Shown piece after piece: positions 10,173-24,128 of a stretch of DNA of 64,000 bases; the stretch's first letter is position 1; the number at the start of each line of letters is the position of its first letter. The notes beneath the pieces were generated by a model. That model was not told where the DNA came from and did not search any database. It saw nothing but the letters and a program-made list of their open reading frames with translations. This stretch comes from Orbicella faveolata (Eukaryota; Cnidaria; Anthozoa; Scleractinia; Merulinidae), in contig NW_018150050.1 in NCBI RefSeq assembly GCF_002042975.1, forward strand, positions 1,067,984-1,131,983, read 5' to 3'. Made by a program: the position numbers and the translations under genes.

Positions 10173-13100
10173 TAATAAAATATTTATATAATAATAAAAT
10201 ATTTATATAGTGCCAATCCACTATTTGTCCATGGCGCTTTACATTAAATAAAAAAAATATTTAAAAAGCTAAAAAAGGGGAGGGGAAAAAAAANNNNNNN
10301 NNNNNNNNNNNNNNNNNNNNNNNNNNNNNNNNNNNNNNNNNNNNNNNNNNNNNNNNNNNNNNNNNNNNNNNNNNNNNNNNNNNNNNNNNNNNNNNNNNNN
10401 NNNNNNNNNNNNNNNNNNNNNNNNNNNTCAAAGTTAAAACACTTATCAAAAATAACGCCAAGATTACGAGCTGAGGATGATGGTACAACTGTCACGTTGC
10501 CAATTTGAAGAGACTCTAAAGAAGGAAACTGCATGTAAGCTACTTGAAACCTTAAAAATTAATAGCAGGTAAATTGTTGGTCAGTTGTCTGTAATGTCTT
10601 TCTTTCGTTCATTGCATATAACATGATTGCAAATAACGGGGCATAATGTACATACAGATAAATGACATTCAGATTCCACTAACTCTCAGTTCAGTTTTTC
10701 CTTAACACTATTTTAGCACTTTTGAGAATCTTTTTCAATTTTTATTAATACTCGCAGCCAAGTTGCATCTCTCCAAGAAACCAACAGAATATTGAACAAG
10801 GAAACAGAAGAAAAAGAGAAACAACTACAGTTGATGAAGATGCGAGAAGAGACGTTAACTAAACTGGTTAGAGACTGGGTCTTGGAGCCTTTCAGCACAT
10901 ATTGATCTTACAACACAGTTTCTTCATGTTTTACTTCGAGATAGAAATCTGGGTTGTCATTCTACATAGGTTAACCAACAGTCTGTCTGACAGTCATCAC
11001 CAGTCCATCAATCTTTGCCTTGATGTCTTTAGCTCTGCATGTCAACGACAATGAAAAATGTCTAAGTGCTTTGAAGGAATAAAGTTTTATAATGGATGAC
11101 AGTTGAAAACAACATATTGAGACTATGGCAAATATTATTAAGATTCCAGACAGTGTCTTTTGATTGTTATGAGCATAACAGATTATTTTAGATTTTGCTG
11201 CTGCAGATATAAATATAGCTAACTTTGATTTTTGGCATTCTCTAGCAAGTGTCCAAGTGTAAAGAGCTAAAAACAGAAAATGAAACCTTGAAACACAGTT
11301 TAACCATGATCAGGTATTTCATGTTTTGCTCTACATGTAGTATGTACGTACAGGTTTCCCACATACCTTGAAAGTCCTTGAATTTTACAATCAAAATTCA
11401 AGGCCATGAAAGTCCATGATTTAAAGTACACTGAGTCCTTAAAACCTTGAAGCTAGTTGTTTGACTCTTTCCACATAGTGAAAGAACTACAAAAGATGTC
11501 AACTTGAGCAAATCCTGCAGTTATCCCTTAAACCTGAGCATCTAGAGTCACATTCTAATTTTTTTTTTAGTGCTTGGAGTACTTGAAAAATTGGAATTGT
11601 GTCCTGGAATGTCTTTGAAAACTCCTTGAAGTTTTAGTCCAAGAAAGAGTATAATTATGTGCATTGCTTGTGGCGAAAAATGTCAATGTAAATTGTCTGA
11701 GGTTATTAGCCAGAGAAACATGGCAAAAAGTAGTCCCAAAAAGACATTAAAGAAATGTAAAATGACTGCCTGTTATAAAATAATAGCTGTTGGCTGGCAT
11801 CATTGTAACGCAAGACTATTATATCCAAGAATTTGATTAATTGCAAAACAGAGAAGATTATTACCAATTAGATGGAAGACAGAATCAAGACACAATGCTG
11901 CGAGAGATTTTAGTCTTGATTACTCCCAGTCAACTAAATACATATAACATTGCTGTATATGGTATATCCGGATAGTTATGTGACTTTGATTTGTTACGCA
12001 GTAAAAAGAATGAGGAACTTCAGAAACAGCTGGAGCATCAAAAAGAAGAAATGGAGCTGCTTAAGGTAACTACTTGCCAGTATTTGTAGGAAGATCTCAT
12101 GGCAAGTGCATCTTGTAACAAAGAAAAAGTGCGTGCTACCTGCAATGAGCAGAAACCAAACCAAATTTGAACCCATTTTGTTTGTCATTAAAGAGAGATA
12201 TACTGTTGGGAAATGCTTTTGTACAGCTATATATTTGCTGATTTGTCATTCAGGCCCTGACCACACTATGCTGGAGAATTTGAAAATGCAGCTTTATTTC
12301 TACGGTTAGGCCCACCGTCTACACCAATCTGGAGAAATTGTCCTCTGAAAACAGAGCTTTTCGAAAACACTCTTCTAACTGGAAGAATTTGGAAACGTTG
12401 GCTTTGCATTTTAGTGTGAACAGAAAACATTATGAGAACACAGCTTTTTGAAAACGATGATGGTACAACAATCATGTGATTAACCCTTGTACTCAAGCGT
12501 TTGTGCTGTCAGATATTGTTGTGTTTTTAAATTTTTCCAACGAAGTGTGGACAGAAAACATTTGATGAGTTTTCAGAGTGAACAAGCTGTTTTAAAACTT
12601 TAAAATAGTTTTGGCAGGACCTTAGTCTTGTGAACCTCTTCAAGCAGTATTTGTCTTGTGACATTGTTGATTCTCTTTTAGAATCAGTTGAAAGATTTAT
12701 CAGCTTCAGCTGCTGAAAGGTAAGATGTGCCTGTTGTGGTTCAGAAAATGTTTACAATAAGGCCGATAACTTTTTATATTTCTTGTTTGTTGTTTAGGAG
12801 ATTGTCAGAAATAAGTTACATATTCTTTGAAATATTTTTTTGTAGGGTTGACTCATCAATGATACTCTGTCTCAGGTCAAGAGAACTGAATAAAAACGTA
12901 CAAAAACAAACTTGGGCTATAATACGGAGTGTTTTGCAGTCTCTTTCCATTTGATCAGCAAATGTTTTAATGAAAATGCGCTTTCTCTACTCCCTCTCCC
13001 ACACTTCTTGTTTTCCATGCCTCCTGTACTGGTTGACAACTCATCTGTGAAAAATATTATAACACGTAGATTTATATAGAGGGAAGAAAATTAAATTCTG

Positions 13101-13527
13101 TTTCATTGATTCTTGTTGTTTGCAGTAACGGTGATCAAAGTGCTAGCATTCATTTCTTGCAAGAGGAGGTGGACAAAATTAAGGAAACTGTAACAAGGTG
13201 AAATTTTTTGTTGGAAATTACTTTGACTAAACTCATCGGCAGCTACTGTAAACCTCATATATGATCTGTAGACAGCGGGAAGTACTTTATTCAAGTAATT
13301 CATGCTAGTTTGACCTACAAAACAGCAAATGGATGAACTTCATTCAAACCCTGCATTATAAGCATGCACAGCTTAAAATCAAGCCGAGGTGAAATTGTGC
13401 CCTGTAGTCAAATATCTCGCATTAAAATTAATGTTTTCTTGTGAGTTTCAAAAGCAGCAAAATATTCATTGAAATTTTCCTTGACTTTACTAGAATCACG
13501 TGAGCCCCACGAAAGATTTCATTTTCT

Positions 13528-13620
<93 letters not shown>

Positions 13621-16600
13621 CCTTTATTTAAAACGATGAGTATTAAAGTTACATGAGCTTGTGGGGTCGTTTGCAATTAACTAATCGCTAAGTAACTAAA
13701 AACTAAAAACTAGGGGTATTTACAGAAAAAACGTTTGAACTTAAGTCAGCGATATATACAATAAGAGATTGTTAGAATAAGTTTTTAAGTATATACAAAG
13801 TCATCTTTTCTAAAATTACAAGTGGATGCAGACGTTATCTTAAAGCTGAATTCATTAAAATTAACTAGAGATTTAAGCTTTAGCCTGAGGTCACGATATG
13901 GAACATTTTTTGTCAGGGCACTACAGTTGTTGAACCTCTCCGCAATGGCCACCTTGGAAACAGAGGAAAGGGGCGTTTGTAGTGAAGTGGCCGTTATGGG
14001 GGGAGGCGGGTAGTGCTGTAATATGACACCTGTTTTCAGGTGGTGTTGGAAAAATACTTTTTGTAGCATAAAAAATAATATATAACATAATCAAAATATA
14101 TCACTAAATTGGAAACCAAACAGAAACAGACCAACAATGCCCGCAGTAGGGATCAAGTTTTGTGGCCCACATAAAAATCAATAATAGATAATAAAAAATA
14201 GGGTTTTATACACCATTCGTGAGTCATTGATTAACTGGCTCAAAACTGGTCGTTGGGATGTGCATTAGACCCATTAGATGTGCATTAGTTGGGATGTGCA
14301 TTAACCCCCCTTAGTTTTCAGCTTAGATACATCTCAGTGTCCTTCAGAAAATCCTGAAAGTATGACAGTTAAAGATGCAGTTGGAGTTTGACTCTTTGGC
14401 CTTACTTCTTCATTGTTACTTACTGACAGACTGAAGAAATCTTGTTCATATGTTAAACAGGTTAGAATCTGAGAAAACTGTACTGATATCTGAACTGAAC
14501 AAGCTGTGCAAAGAAAAGGAAGTGTGGGCTATCCAACGGAGTGAACTGGAAATGACACAAGCAGAGCTCAGTTCAGAAAACACTCAACTTAGAAGTGAAT
14601 TAAACAGCAAGGTATCATTGTTGTCACACTGTCTTATTCCAGCTTGGAGTGGGTGTTTTGATGAACAATTAGTTGAACAGAAGTTAGACTGAAGTTATGT
14701 TTCGATTTATTTTAGCTTGCTGTGAAAAATACAGAAAATCAGAGCATAGCCAGTGTCAAAAAGAAACTGGAACTAGAGAAAGAAGAGGCAGTAAAGAAGG
14801 TCAAGGACGAAATGAAGGTATGTAATTCTGAACACATACTGTAAACATCTGTGGAAGGTATTTATTTCCAAGGGATTAGGGACCTCCACAAAACAAAGGA
14901 TGAAAAATGTGTAGTGGTTTCAATTGCAACTAAATAACTTAACAAATATCGATCAAGAGCTCAAAATCTCAGCTGAAACATGGAAAACCATATGCAAGTG
15001 CCCCTCTCCATACATGTATGTATTCTATACTGGTAGTTACATTCAATATATTATTGCGAGTCAATGTAGTTGTCAATTTTGGCATTAGCTAGGCCAGCCC
15101 TGGCCTAGCTAATTGACTCATTTGGGAGGTTACTTGTATTGTCCTGTTTGTATATACTCCCACGCAATCAGTTGCGTGTGACAAATTGCACAATAATGTA
15201 TTGTAATCTCCCAAATGAATCATCACATGATCTGAACTGGGAGGCAACAAGGATGTAAACACGTTAGCAAAATCCGTCAATTGTTGGAAATACATGATGA
15301 GTAGTTTTAGTTCTGAAGAAGAACTAGATTTCCACTTTTCAGTCTGACAAAGTTTGTGATTGCTGGTCATGGCAATCTCCTACTTCTTTGTTTACAACTT
15401 TTGACAATGATCCAGAAACTGTCCTTTGAAAAGAGCTTTGGTCCAGATGCCTAAATTCATCTGGGACTCAGAGTGATATCTTCAGAGTAACCAAAATTTC
15501 ATTGAAATGTCAATCTCCACCAAGATTACCAGCATAGCAAAATCTAGAATGTCAGAGTGTTACATTCGCCTTTGGAAAGGTTGTTAAATTACCAACTAAC
15601 ATGTCCATTTATACTTTCATTGGCATTTAAAAGGAACCTTTTGATGAAGTTTGTCTTGAACTGAAGACTGTCAAGTCAGAACTCAGTAAAGTATGGGACA
15701 TGCTTGAAATCAAGGTAACTAAGACACAGTTTTAAGCTGACTGGCCGTTATGAAAAGGTGGCACTGAATTGCGTTATGAAATTATTTGGTATGTCTTAAT
15801 TAAAGCACTTTCCCTTCAAGAAACTCAGTTCCTTCTGGCGTGTTGTACAGATGAACTGTCCAAAGTGTGGTCAGGAGACAAATTAAACAAATTGCATAAA
15901 TGAACTGTAAGTGTGAGCTCCAGCTCGGATGGCTGGATGCCTATCTAGACTGAGGGAAGCTGCAGCTGTTGGGTTTGGTTTGGTTCTTGTCAGATGGTGG
16001 ACATGTTTGAGCTCAGATGATCACATCCTCAGACGACAATGTGTCGCTGTTGACCTTGTCTCCTTTATCATCACAAGTGAACTAGAATATGTCATCAAAT
16101 TCCCATCGAAGAGCATGAAGTTCCTGGGTGTGATGTTATTTTTTCCTTAGTCATTTATCTCATTGATAATGACTTGCATGAATCTTTCATTAGGAGAAAG
16201 AGCTTGAGGAGCAGTCACAGGAGTTACAGCATGAACGTGAACAGGTACTGTGGTTACTAACAAAGCTAGCTTTACTAGTAGCAAGTCTCATTATCATAAC
16301 GTTTCTAAAGATATGTGTAATCAATAGGCACAAACACACTAAATTACTTATGTAAGAACTAAACCACGTCCTCGACTTTCCATGCCCCCACCGTTCCCCC
16401 CCCCGCCCCGCAACCCGCCAAAAAAGATTCCAACTCTATGAATACAAAGACATTTTCCATAACAAATATGCAAGAGTGAAACCCAAAAATAACCTTTAGA
16501 GTATGAAGCCAAGCAAATCTAAAGTATGGTCTTATTAAGTAACAGACCAACCCTGTTGCACAGTCTCCCTATGACTTTTATGTTAGCGTATCCCTCGGTG

Positions 16601-19600
16601 ACAACAACAGCGATTTTATTGAAATTTGTATCGAATCCCCTGATTACAGCAATCAACTTATATAACATTGTCATCTTAAACACAGTTAACTGAAATTGTA
16701 CAAGGTATGTTCTAGTAGTTACCAATAAATTAGTTTGTGAGGTGGAATCCTTAACTAGAATTGCGAAATGATAACTTTCTATCAAAGCGAAACTGTTCTT
16801 TTCAATTTCAAATTGCACATATGTTTAAAACAATTAAAATAGATATTCCATCGTTTGGGTATTTATTGAGCAGGCCTAGCCTAATAATCTGCTGACGCAG
16901 ACTCTTTGCATAAAATAGGAGAGGCGAGCGTTTTTAAAACTTAATTTATTTGTCTAAGTATTTATTTTATGTTTTCTGTTGTTTTTTAAAACTTGTCGTG
17001 AAAAGGTTTTGTTTCAAGAGAACAATGGCATGAATGAGAAGCTGATAAAGAAAATAACTGACTTTATTACTAAAGGTGAAATATCTTAAATATAATTCAT
17101 TAAAAAGCCTATTAAACAATATCTGTTTTAAGTGTCTTGTTTGTTTTTTCAAGATTTTCTTTTGCTATCGAGATATCAAGGTCCTTAAAAAAATCGACAT
17201 AAACAAACAGCACGTTTATAATGTAGCTTGTCATTAAACTATTGCTTCTTTTTAATTCAACTTAATTTTGAACCATTAAACTCCTAACTCATCAGTGTAA
17301 AAACTAAAATAAAGGCTTTTCCTTTTTAACAGTGTGATACAATAGTGTTATTCCTTTTCTAACACCTTTAATTAACATTAACCGACTCAACTTTAACTCA
17401 GTGCTTATTAGATTTTAAACTAGTGGTTAATTTGATAAGACTGAACTTGAAAAAATCCTTTTAACTCTAATATGAACTTAAATGTTCTTCTTTCTCTTTA
17501 ACTTTAGCTGATCATATTTTACCCTAATAGAAGTAAGATACCGTATAACTATATCGTTACTGGGTACTCAAAGAAAGGGTGTCTGTGTTCTGGACAATGG
17601 GATATTTGGTGATAACTATCTGTTGATTGTCTTAGCGTAGGGCATCCATCTTCTTCTTTGGCTATTTGTGAGCTGTTTACGCTTTCCTAAAAGAACCTTA
17701 CACTAGTGCAAAAGGTTTAATATTTTGGTATTGTTGATAGCTATTTGCAATTGTAAGTTATCTTTACACGGGGTCTCCACCTTCTCACGTAAGTGATTTG
17801 TGAGCTCACTTTGCATTAGAAGAGAAGCTTACACCAGTGCAAAAAGATGTTCAAAGACGTTTGTTCAAGGACTGAAAGGAAAGATTGTGGTACTAATTAA
17901 TATCGTTTTATAAATATTTCTAGTCACAGACATGGGCTGAGGAGTTAATGAAGTTACGCAAAGATTATGCCGACCTCACTGCAAACACATCTAGCAGGTT
18001 AGAACTAAATATACAGTTGGTTTTTAATGGTGGCATATAATACAAATGCAATTGAAGTACTCGTTATCCCTGTCGTTGCTGTCCTCAGCGTCCCTTAACT
18101 GACATTAGAAGGTGAAGAGACTAACTGTAGCAAACATCATGTGACTTGTATCTCATAGAAGCCAAATGATTTCCACTCTTAGAGATGAGTTAACACAGAG
18201 GTGCGACGAGATCATTGAGCTTGAAGCTGCACTTTCCTCTTTAAACCAGCAGGTAACAATTTCGAAATTAAAACGAAATAATGCCATATCTATGTAAGGG
18301 GACATGGTAGAGGTATTGTCTATGTAAACTCATTTGTGAAGGAATCAAAACTTCTGAAACTCTTAAATAAGTTATCGAGTTTAAATGAAAGAAAATGTTT
18401 TTCTGCTCTTAATATGCATACATATTAACGATTACATTTTCTTCGCTTTCTCCTTAGTTTTAGTTTTGACTGAGAACACTCAAGACAGTGTTTACCCAAA
18501 CACCTGGAAGTTCGTCAAAAATATTTTGCTCTGCGTCGTGTTTTGAACTCTCTTCTTGATATTTGGAAATGTGCTGAACGCGGGCTCTCGTGTTTGATAT
18601 ATATCAGACATGATTGTTCTAAGCTTTTACGTGAAGATGTTTACATTGATCGTTAATCATCGTTTCTCTTCACCTTACCAGTGTCATGTAGTGTATAATT
18701 TTACGGCCACAATGCAGCATTAATGTACCAGAACTCAATCCGAGACAGCGTTCATGACAACCTTAACTACTTTATGGTTAAGGTTAGATTTCTTTTAGTT
18801 ATGGTGATGATATTTAATTTCAGAAATGTAACTCCCTGAAGACATCAACAGTCAAGAACAAAACCCACGAGCTAAAAAGAAGGAGCTCTGATGGCGATAT
18901 TAACAAGTAAGAGATCTACAATGCCTGACTTATAAGTATGAACAAGTGTTGCCATCAAATTCTGACCTTTAGGTTTGTGGCTTGCATATCGTAAGTATCA
19001 TCGGAGATGAAGAATGCAAAGAACAACTGGATCATCGATATACATGTATCACTTTCCTTTCTCTATTCCTGGGATCGAGCGAGAAGGGCGGGGGAGGGGG
19101 TGGCACGGGTGGATAATCACTTGACTCCTACAAACATGGCCTGCGTTGAATTCTGATTAGAATCCATGTGTAATTTGAGTTTGTTGTTCATAGGCGCGTT
19201 CTACATATGCTTGACTCAAAGTTCCCTGACTAATCTCAGATATCCTCCCTTCCACTGAAAAAGCAAAATTTACGAATTCAAATTGATTGTTAATTCAGTA
19301 ATTACATATATTTCTTGCCTTGTAGGATTCGCGAGTATCCAGGAAATTCCCACTCAAAGTGTAGTGAGGTCAGCAAGCTGACGGCTAGAAATGCTCATCT
19401 TAGTAGAAGAGTGGATGAGTTAACAGTCGAGAGGGACTCGGCTCTACAAGACTCCCAAGACCTACTGAGTGGAATGCAGGTACGACATTTGTAGTGAGTG
19501 ATTGCTCGAGTTCCCAGCAATACCCTGTTCACTTGTCCAAACGAAACTGAAAAATAGCACAATATTTTAGCGAGAGCCCGGGATCTGGAAATAGCGTGAA

Positions 19601-22600
19601 AATTTCGAGTTGGACTGGAGAGAGATATCCATTCAATAAAAAAATCGGATGTTTGCAGTCTCAACAAAGTGTTAACACCGAACTTCAGCTTCTAAACATT
19701 CTCTGTAGTAAAGGTAATGAGAGGATAATAATTTTGTCACATCTAACCTAGGATGTGAGGGTTTATTCAAAGCCAAAGATCTTGTCACGCTTGCTGAAGT
19801 AAAACTCTCCGGCACAATAATCAAGAACTTTACTGATTGACCTTTATAATCTTAACAGATTTCGTAACAGAGGCGAAACGTTCCCCAGCTAATTGGGGAA
19901 CATATACCTAGGAAAGGATTACTCAAGTAATTTACATCACAAATATTTGAACTATACAGTCAAACCTCCGGTTGCGACCACCTCTTCTCAGCGACCGGTT
20001 TTCCAAAATACCAAAACTTTTCCAAGTCAAATCACTATATTTTCAACCTCTTGTAAGCGACCACCTCTCGTAAGCGACCGCGACCACTTTAAGAGCCAAA
20101 AGTTTGAAATTTTCTTTTGTTTTTAACCTGCCTTAAGCGACCGCTTGGCAGTTAATAGAGGGTAAATTGGATAATAAGGTGTTGTAACATTATCGCATTC
20201 CTGGGTAGTATAAGAGACGGAAATTTTTCAGTGGGAAGCACCGGATTTTTTCTCGAAATGAACAAAACATTAAAAACATGGGGTTAGTCTCTGCAGTTAT
20301 CATATGCTGATGAGGCAAAATTTTGACCCAATATGGTCTAAGCTCTCGTAAGCGACCACCAAGGCTTGACATTTTGGGTGGTCGCGTACGAAAGGTTCGA
20401 CTGTATTTGAACAAGAAACTTGTCTTTTTTAGCAACTGAGGGAGGCCTTTGAAGAAGAGATTGAGAGAGAGCTGGAAAGGGAAAGAACCAAGTTTGAAAA
20501 GGAAAACCATTTGTTACAAGTTAGTATCGTGTGCTGTTGTTCTCCTCTATTTAATGTATCATTTGGCTTCAATTTGATTGGTTTTCTAGGTCCTTGTTTG
20601 TAAGCTTGGGTGTTGGGTGACAACACTGGAAGACTTAATGCTTCTTGATTACCACAGATCACTTTATGTACCTGCAGATTGCTCGATGAGTATCTCATTC
20701 ACTAATGTTGGTGTGGCCATTTTTACTCGCGCCTCTTTTGCGCGTCAACGGACTAATGGAAAAGAGAGACTATAACTGCTCGTACTTCAGTATTGACCAC
20801 GGTATCAATCAATCGAACAATCATTTATTTGCTGTTTCCAAACTGATTAAGTTACGCTGCTATGGGCTGTAGCTAATTAATCGGTAAATTCGATGAATGA
20901 GAGCGTCCAATTTAGACAGGACAGTTCAGTTTGATTGGACACCTCCGTTATCGCGTTCCACTAGAATGACAAACAAACATGCAGAGAAACTACCAGAAAT
21001 AGAGTTTTGTCTTGTGATTTGACTCACTAATTGCCCTCATGTCATTCTAGGCGCAGAGTGGAGATGGTCAACAATTGTCTGGTAAGTTTATTAGCTTTTA
21101 TTTAATGCTTCTAAAAGATCACTGGATTTTGTGAAATCAACGAAGTGGCAAAAACTCAATTGAATGTCCTTGTTTCCTTCCATAAATTACACAACTCCTT
21201 TGTTAGGAGCAAAGCCCAAACTCGAAATGGAAGTCACCCGATTAACAGCTCAGAAGGTTGCACTTGAAGTTAAAAGGTGAGCCATTATCAGTTGTTTTCA
21301 TATATTGTTCCAGTGTGAATTCAACAAATTGCCAAGATACCCATATATGACACTGGAATTCCTTGACACGTGTCCGTACATGACAGATATCCTGCGATAT
21401 TCACTTAGAGGTGTGTTTAGGGAGACTGGTCCAACCTCTTTCAAGGCACAGTACGACAGCATATTATTAAACTGCAAATATGTGATTCGTCGACAATTCG
21501 TTGAATAAAAGCTAATTACCGGTATGCTGTTCAACCTTGTGGACTATCATCATATTGTAACCAACTTGGCCTGCTGGAATTAGGTGATACTCGGCACGAT
21601 TTTTTAGGATAAATACTGAATGTTATTGCTGCGGAGCGAGCGGAGCGAGCGAGCAGCAACATAATCAGGATTTAAGAAGAATATATAGAAGGGGGTACGA
21701 ATTCTCGAATTCATCACTTTTTACCAAGGGGAGTAGAAATACTCCTGGTCGCTTCATGCTACAGAAACCGGGATAAGCTCCGGCCTGATGGGCCACTAGG
21801 CTGGCATGCAGACTTTACCTTACCTTACCACGTTTCAGTCACACAGAAAAATCTAAAGGTGACAATGAGTGGATTAAACACTAACCTCTAAAGTGCATTT
21901 CTACGAATAAGCAAACAGGTTTCTAACTCAAAAATTGATTGTTAGGTCTATGATCAATATCTCACTGTATATATATACTGCCATGGGTCAGACCAGGTTA
22001 GATCATATTGCGTTCGTGATGCTACCGGACGTGTAACGCTAAACTTGCCACAAGTCAACCTCAAGTGTTTCAGGGTAGAAGAGCTACAGTGCTTGAAATT
22101 AGTAGTCGTCTGGTCGTCCAAGACTACTAAAAAATTTTTCTGTAAAATTAAAGGCCTGCTTGTCCAAGGAAAATAATACCAGACAACCCAGGAGAAATTG
22201 ATTAGCACTTATTGTTACTTTGAAGTCCAACAGAATAACAAAATAAAGGTTTATGTTAAATGATTTAAATCTGGTGTTTTTGTTCGTTGACGGAAGCTGC
22301 AAACTGCCATGTTTTCAAACCCAGGCCTCCCTGAAATCTTATGGCATGCAGGTAATCATTCTTTTCTGAGGCAAAGTACTTCGTAAGTTGTCAAATATAC
22401 ATTTACAGGTAAGAAAGTTCTGTTAATTAATCAGGGCTGTGTGAGATTAGCTAGCCTGTTTTTCAGGGTTATGAACTAGGCCATTATTTAGAGCAATCAA
22501 ATAGTGTATCTTTCAAAAAACAGTGGACTTTATTTTGTTTGCCACTCCTCGCTGAATGTTTGACAGCTGGTCTTTGATGTATAAACCTTTAGGCTTTTCA

Positions 22601-24096
22601 TTGAAACCACAGGCTTCTTGCTCTTGTTACAGAACTGTATTTCTCTTACGTGAATATGTAAGTGTTATACTTTCTGTTTCAAGGAAGTACTTTTGCTAAG
22701 CATTAAGTTGCTACTGCAAAAGTGTGATAATCCTGCTTGAACGATGTTTGAAGGAAGCCATTTTGCACCACTTCCCATTGTTTATGTTATTTATTATATA
22801 GACACAAGTGTTTTACTGGAAAATACACCACTCGTAAAATTCATATGAAACTACATCTGGGACTTGAGTGGCGTATTTTCCATATCCTCACTAGTGAAGA
22901 TATTGATGATTTCACTGATATCAAGTTTGTCTCTTGAATTGAACTTAAATTTGTTGGTGTATGATTGAAACATCTTCAGGTCTTCCTCGCAAGTCTTCGG
23001 CAATCTTTGGTAATCTTCGGAAATTTTCGCAAAATGGTTGGCAACGTTTGTGTGACCTTTGGACAAGTCTTGGAGAATCTTCGGAAATCTTCAGAAAGTG
23101 GTCTGAAATCTTCGGAAAATTGTCAAAAACGCTGTCATCAGTATGTCTATAAAATAAAAAAAACATTACATGTTAGCTTGAAGATATGAATTTTATGTTC
23201 TTGTGGCAAGAACAATATCTCATGAGTGAGCGCAGTGTACAAGTGAGATATTGTTCTTGCCGTGAGAACATAAAATTCATATCTTCTTGCCCCGGTGTAA
23301 TATCCTCTATTTACTCCGCGTCATTTATGTTTATAATTAAGAGGCTGTCTCTATAAGAACCACCCACTCAATTTGGGACCAAAAGTAATTTTGTCTGAAA
23401 CTCTGGCAACTGAAAGACTCTATCAAGGTTAGAATAAAAACAGGTTTCTGCTGACATCTTTGGAAAAAATTTAAATCCCGGTTTCTACAGAAATGGAAAA
23501 TTCCCATTGGTTGAGAGGCGACAAAAGTGTCATCACCTTGACAACGGCTGATCTTGATTGTGTCTAGGTGCGTTTTGTGGCTTGCACAATGCAGCAGTTG
23601 TCATCACTGGCACATGCCGTGATTCATAATGGAATAGTTGTTTTTAAAATAGAATCCTGTTAAGAGCTATTTCAGTGTTTCTTTGCTCAAAGATCAACAG
23701 ATAGAGGCTGCTGTTAATCTTCTTCAGTCTAAAAAGGAAGTTGTTGCAATTTTGCTGACCTGCTTTAATTTGACGAAAATCTGATATATCAACTCTATGC
23801 AACAGCAAAAGAAATAGAAATGTGCAAATGTTGAAACAAATAGAAGAGATGAAAGAGCTTAGGATTCCTTCCATCGTTGTGTCAACAAAGGATGACGTGC
23901 TTCTGCTGATTGGAGAAGGGAAATACAAGCTTGTTTTTGGGAGACAGCAGAGGACATTTTGGATGCAAAATTCCAAAACATGTTCACGCTCATTGTGGTT
24001 GAGGAGTGCCACACCATGTAACACCTTTGAAATATATTATCAGTTCTCCGCAGATAATGATATGTAAAATGTCTTGCCAAGATTCCCCAAGTGAAT

Positions 24097-24128
<32 letters not shown>

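Noticed and set aside
10244-10534. Minus-strand ORFs running through the N gap
   Set aside because: The unknown bases create the apparent length; only the RT motif right of the gap is real.
13428-13676. Minus-strand ORF with repeated Ser-Ile-Tyr-Leu
   Set aside because: It is the translation of the GATA microsatellite.
17817-17860. Exon-like EEKLTPVQKDVQRRLFKD after an AG
   Set aside because: It meets a stop without a good donor and belongs to a local duplication; the exons on either side join in phase without it.
22945-23189. Overlapping ORFs on both strands near 23 kb
   Set aside because: They are shadows of a short tandem repeat, with repetitive peptides in several frames.
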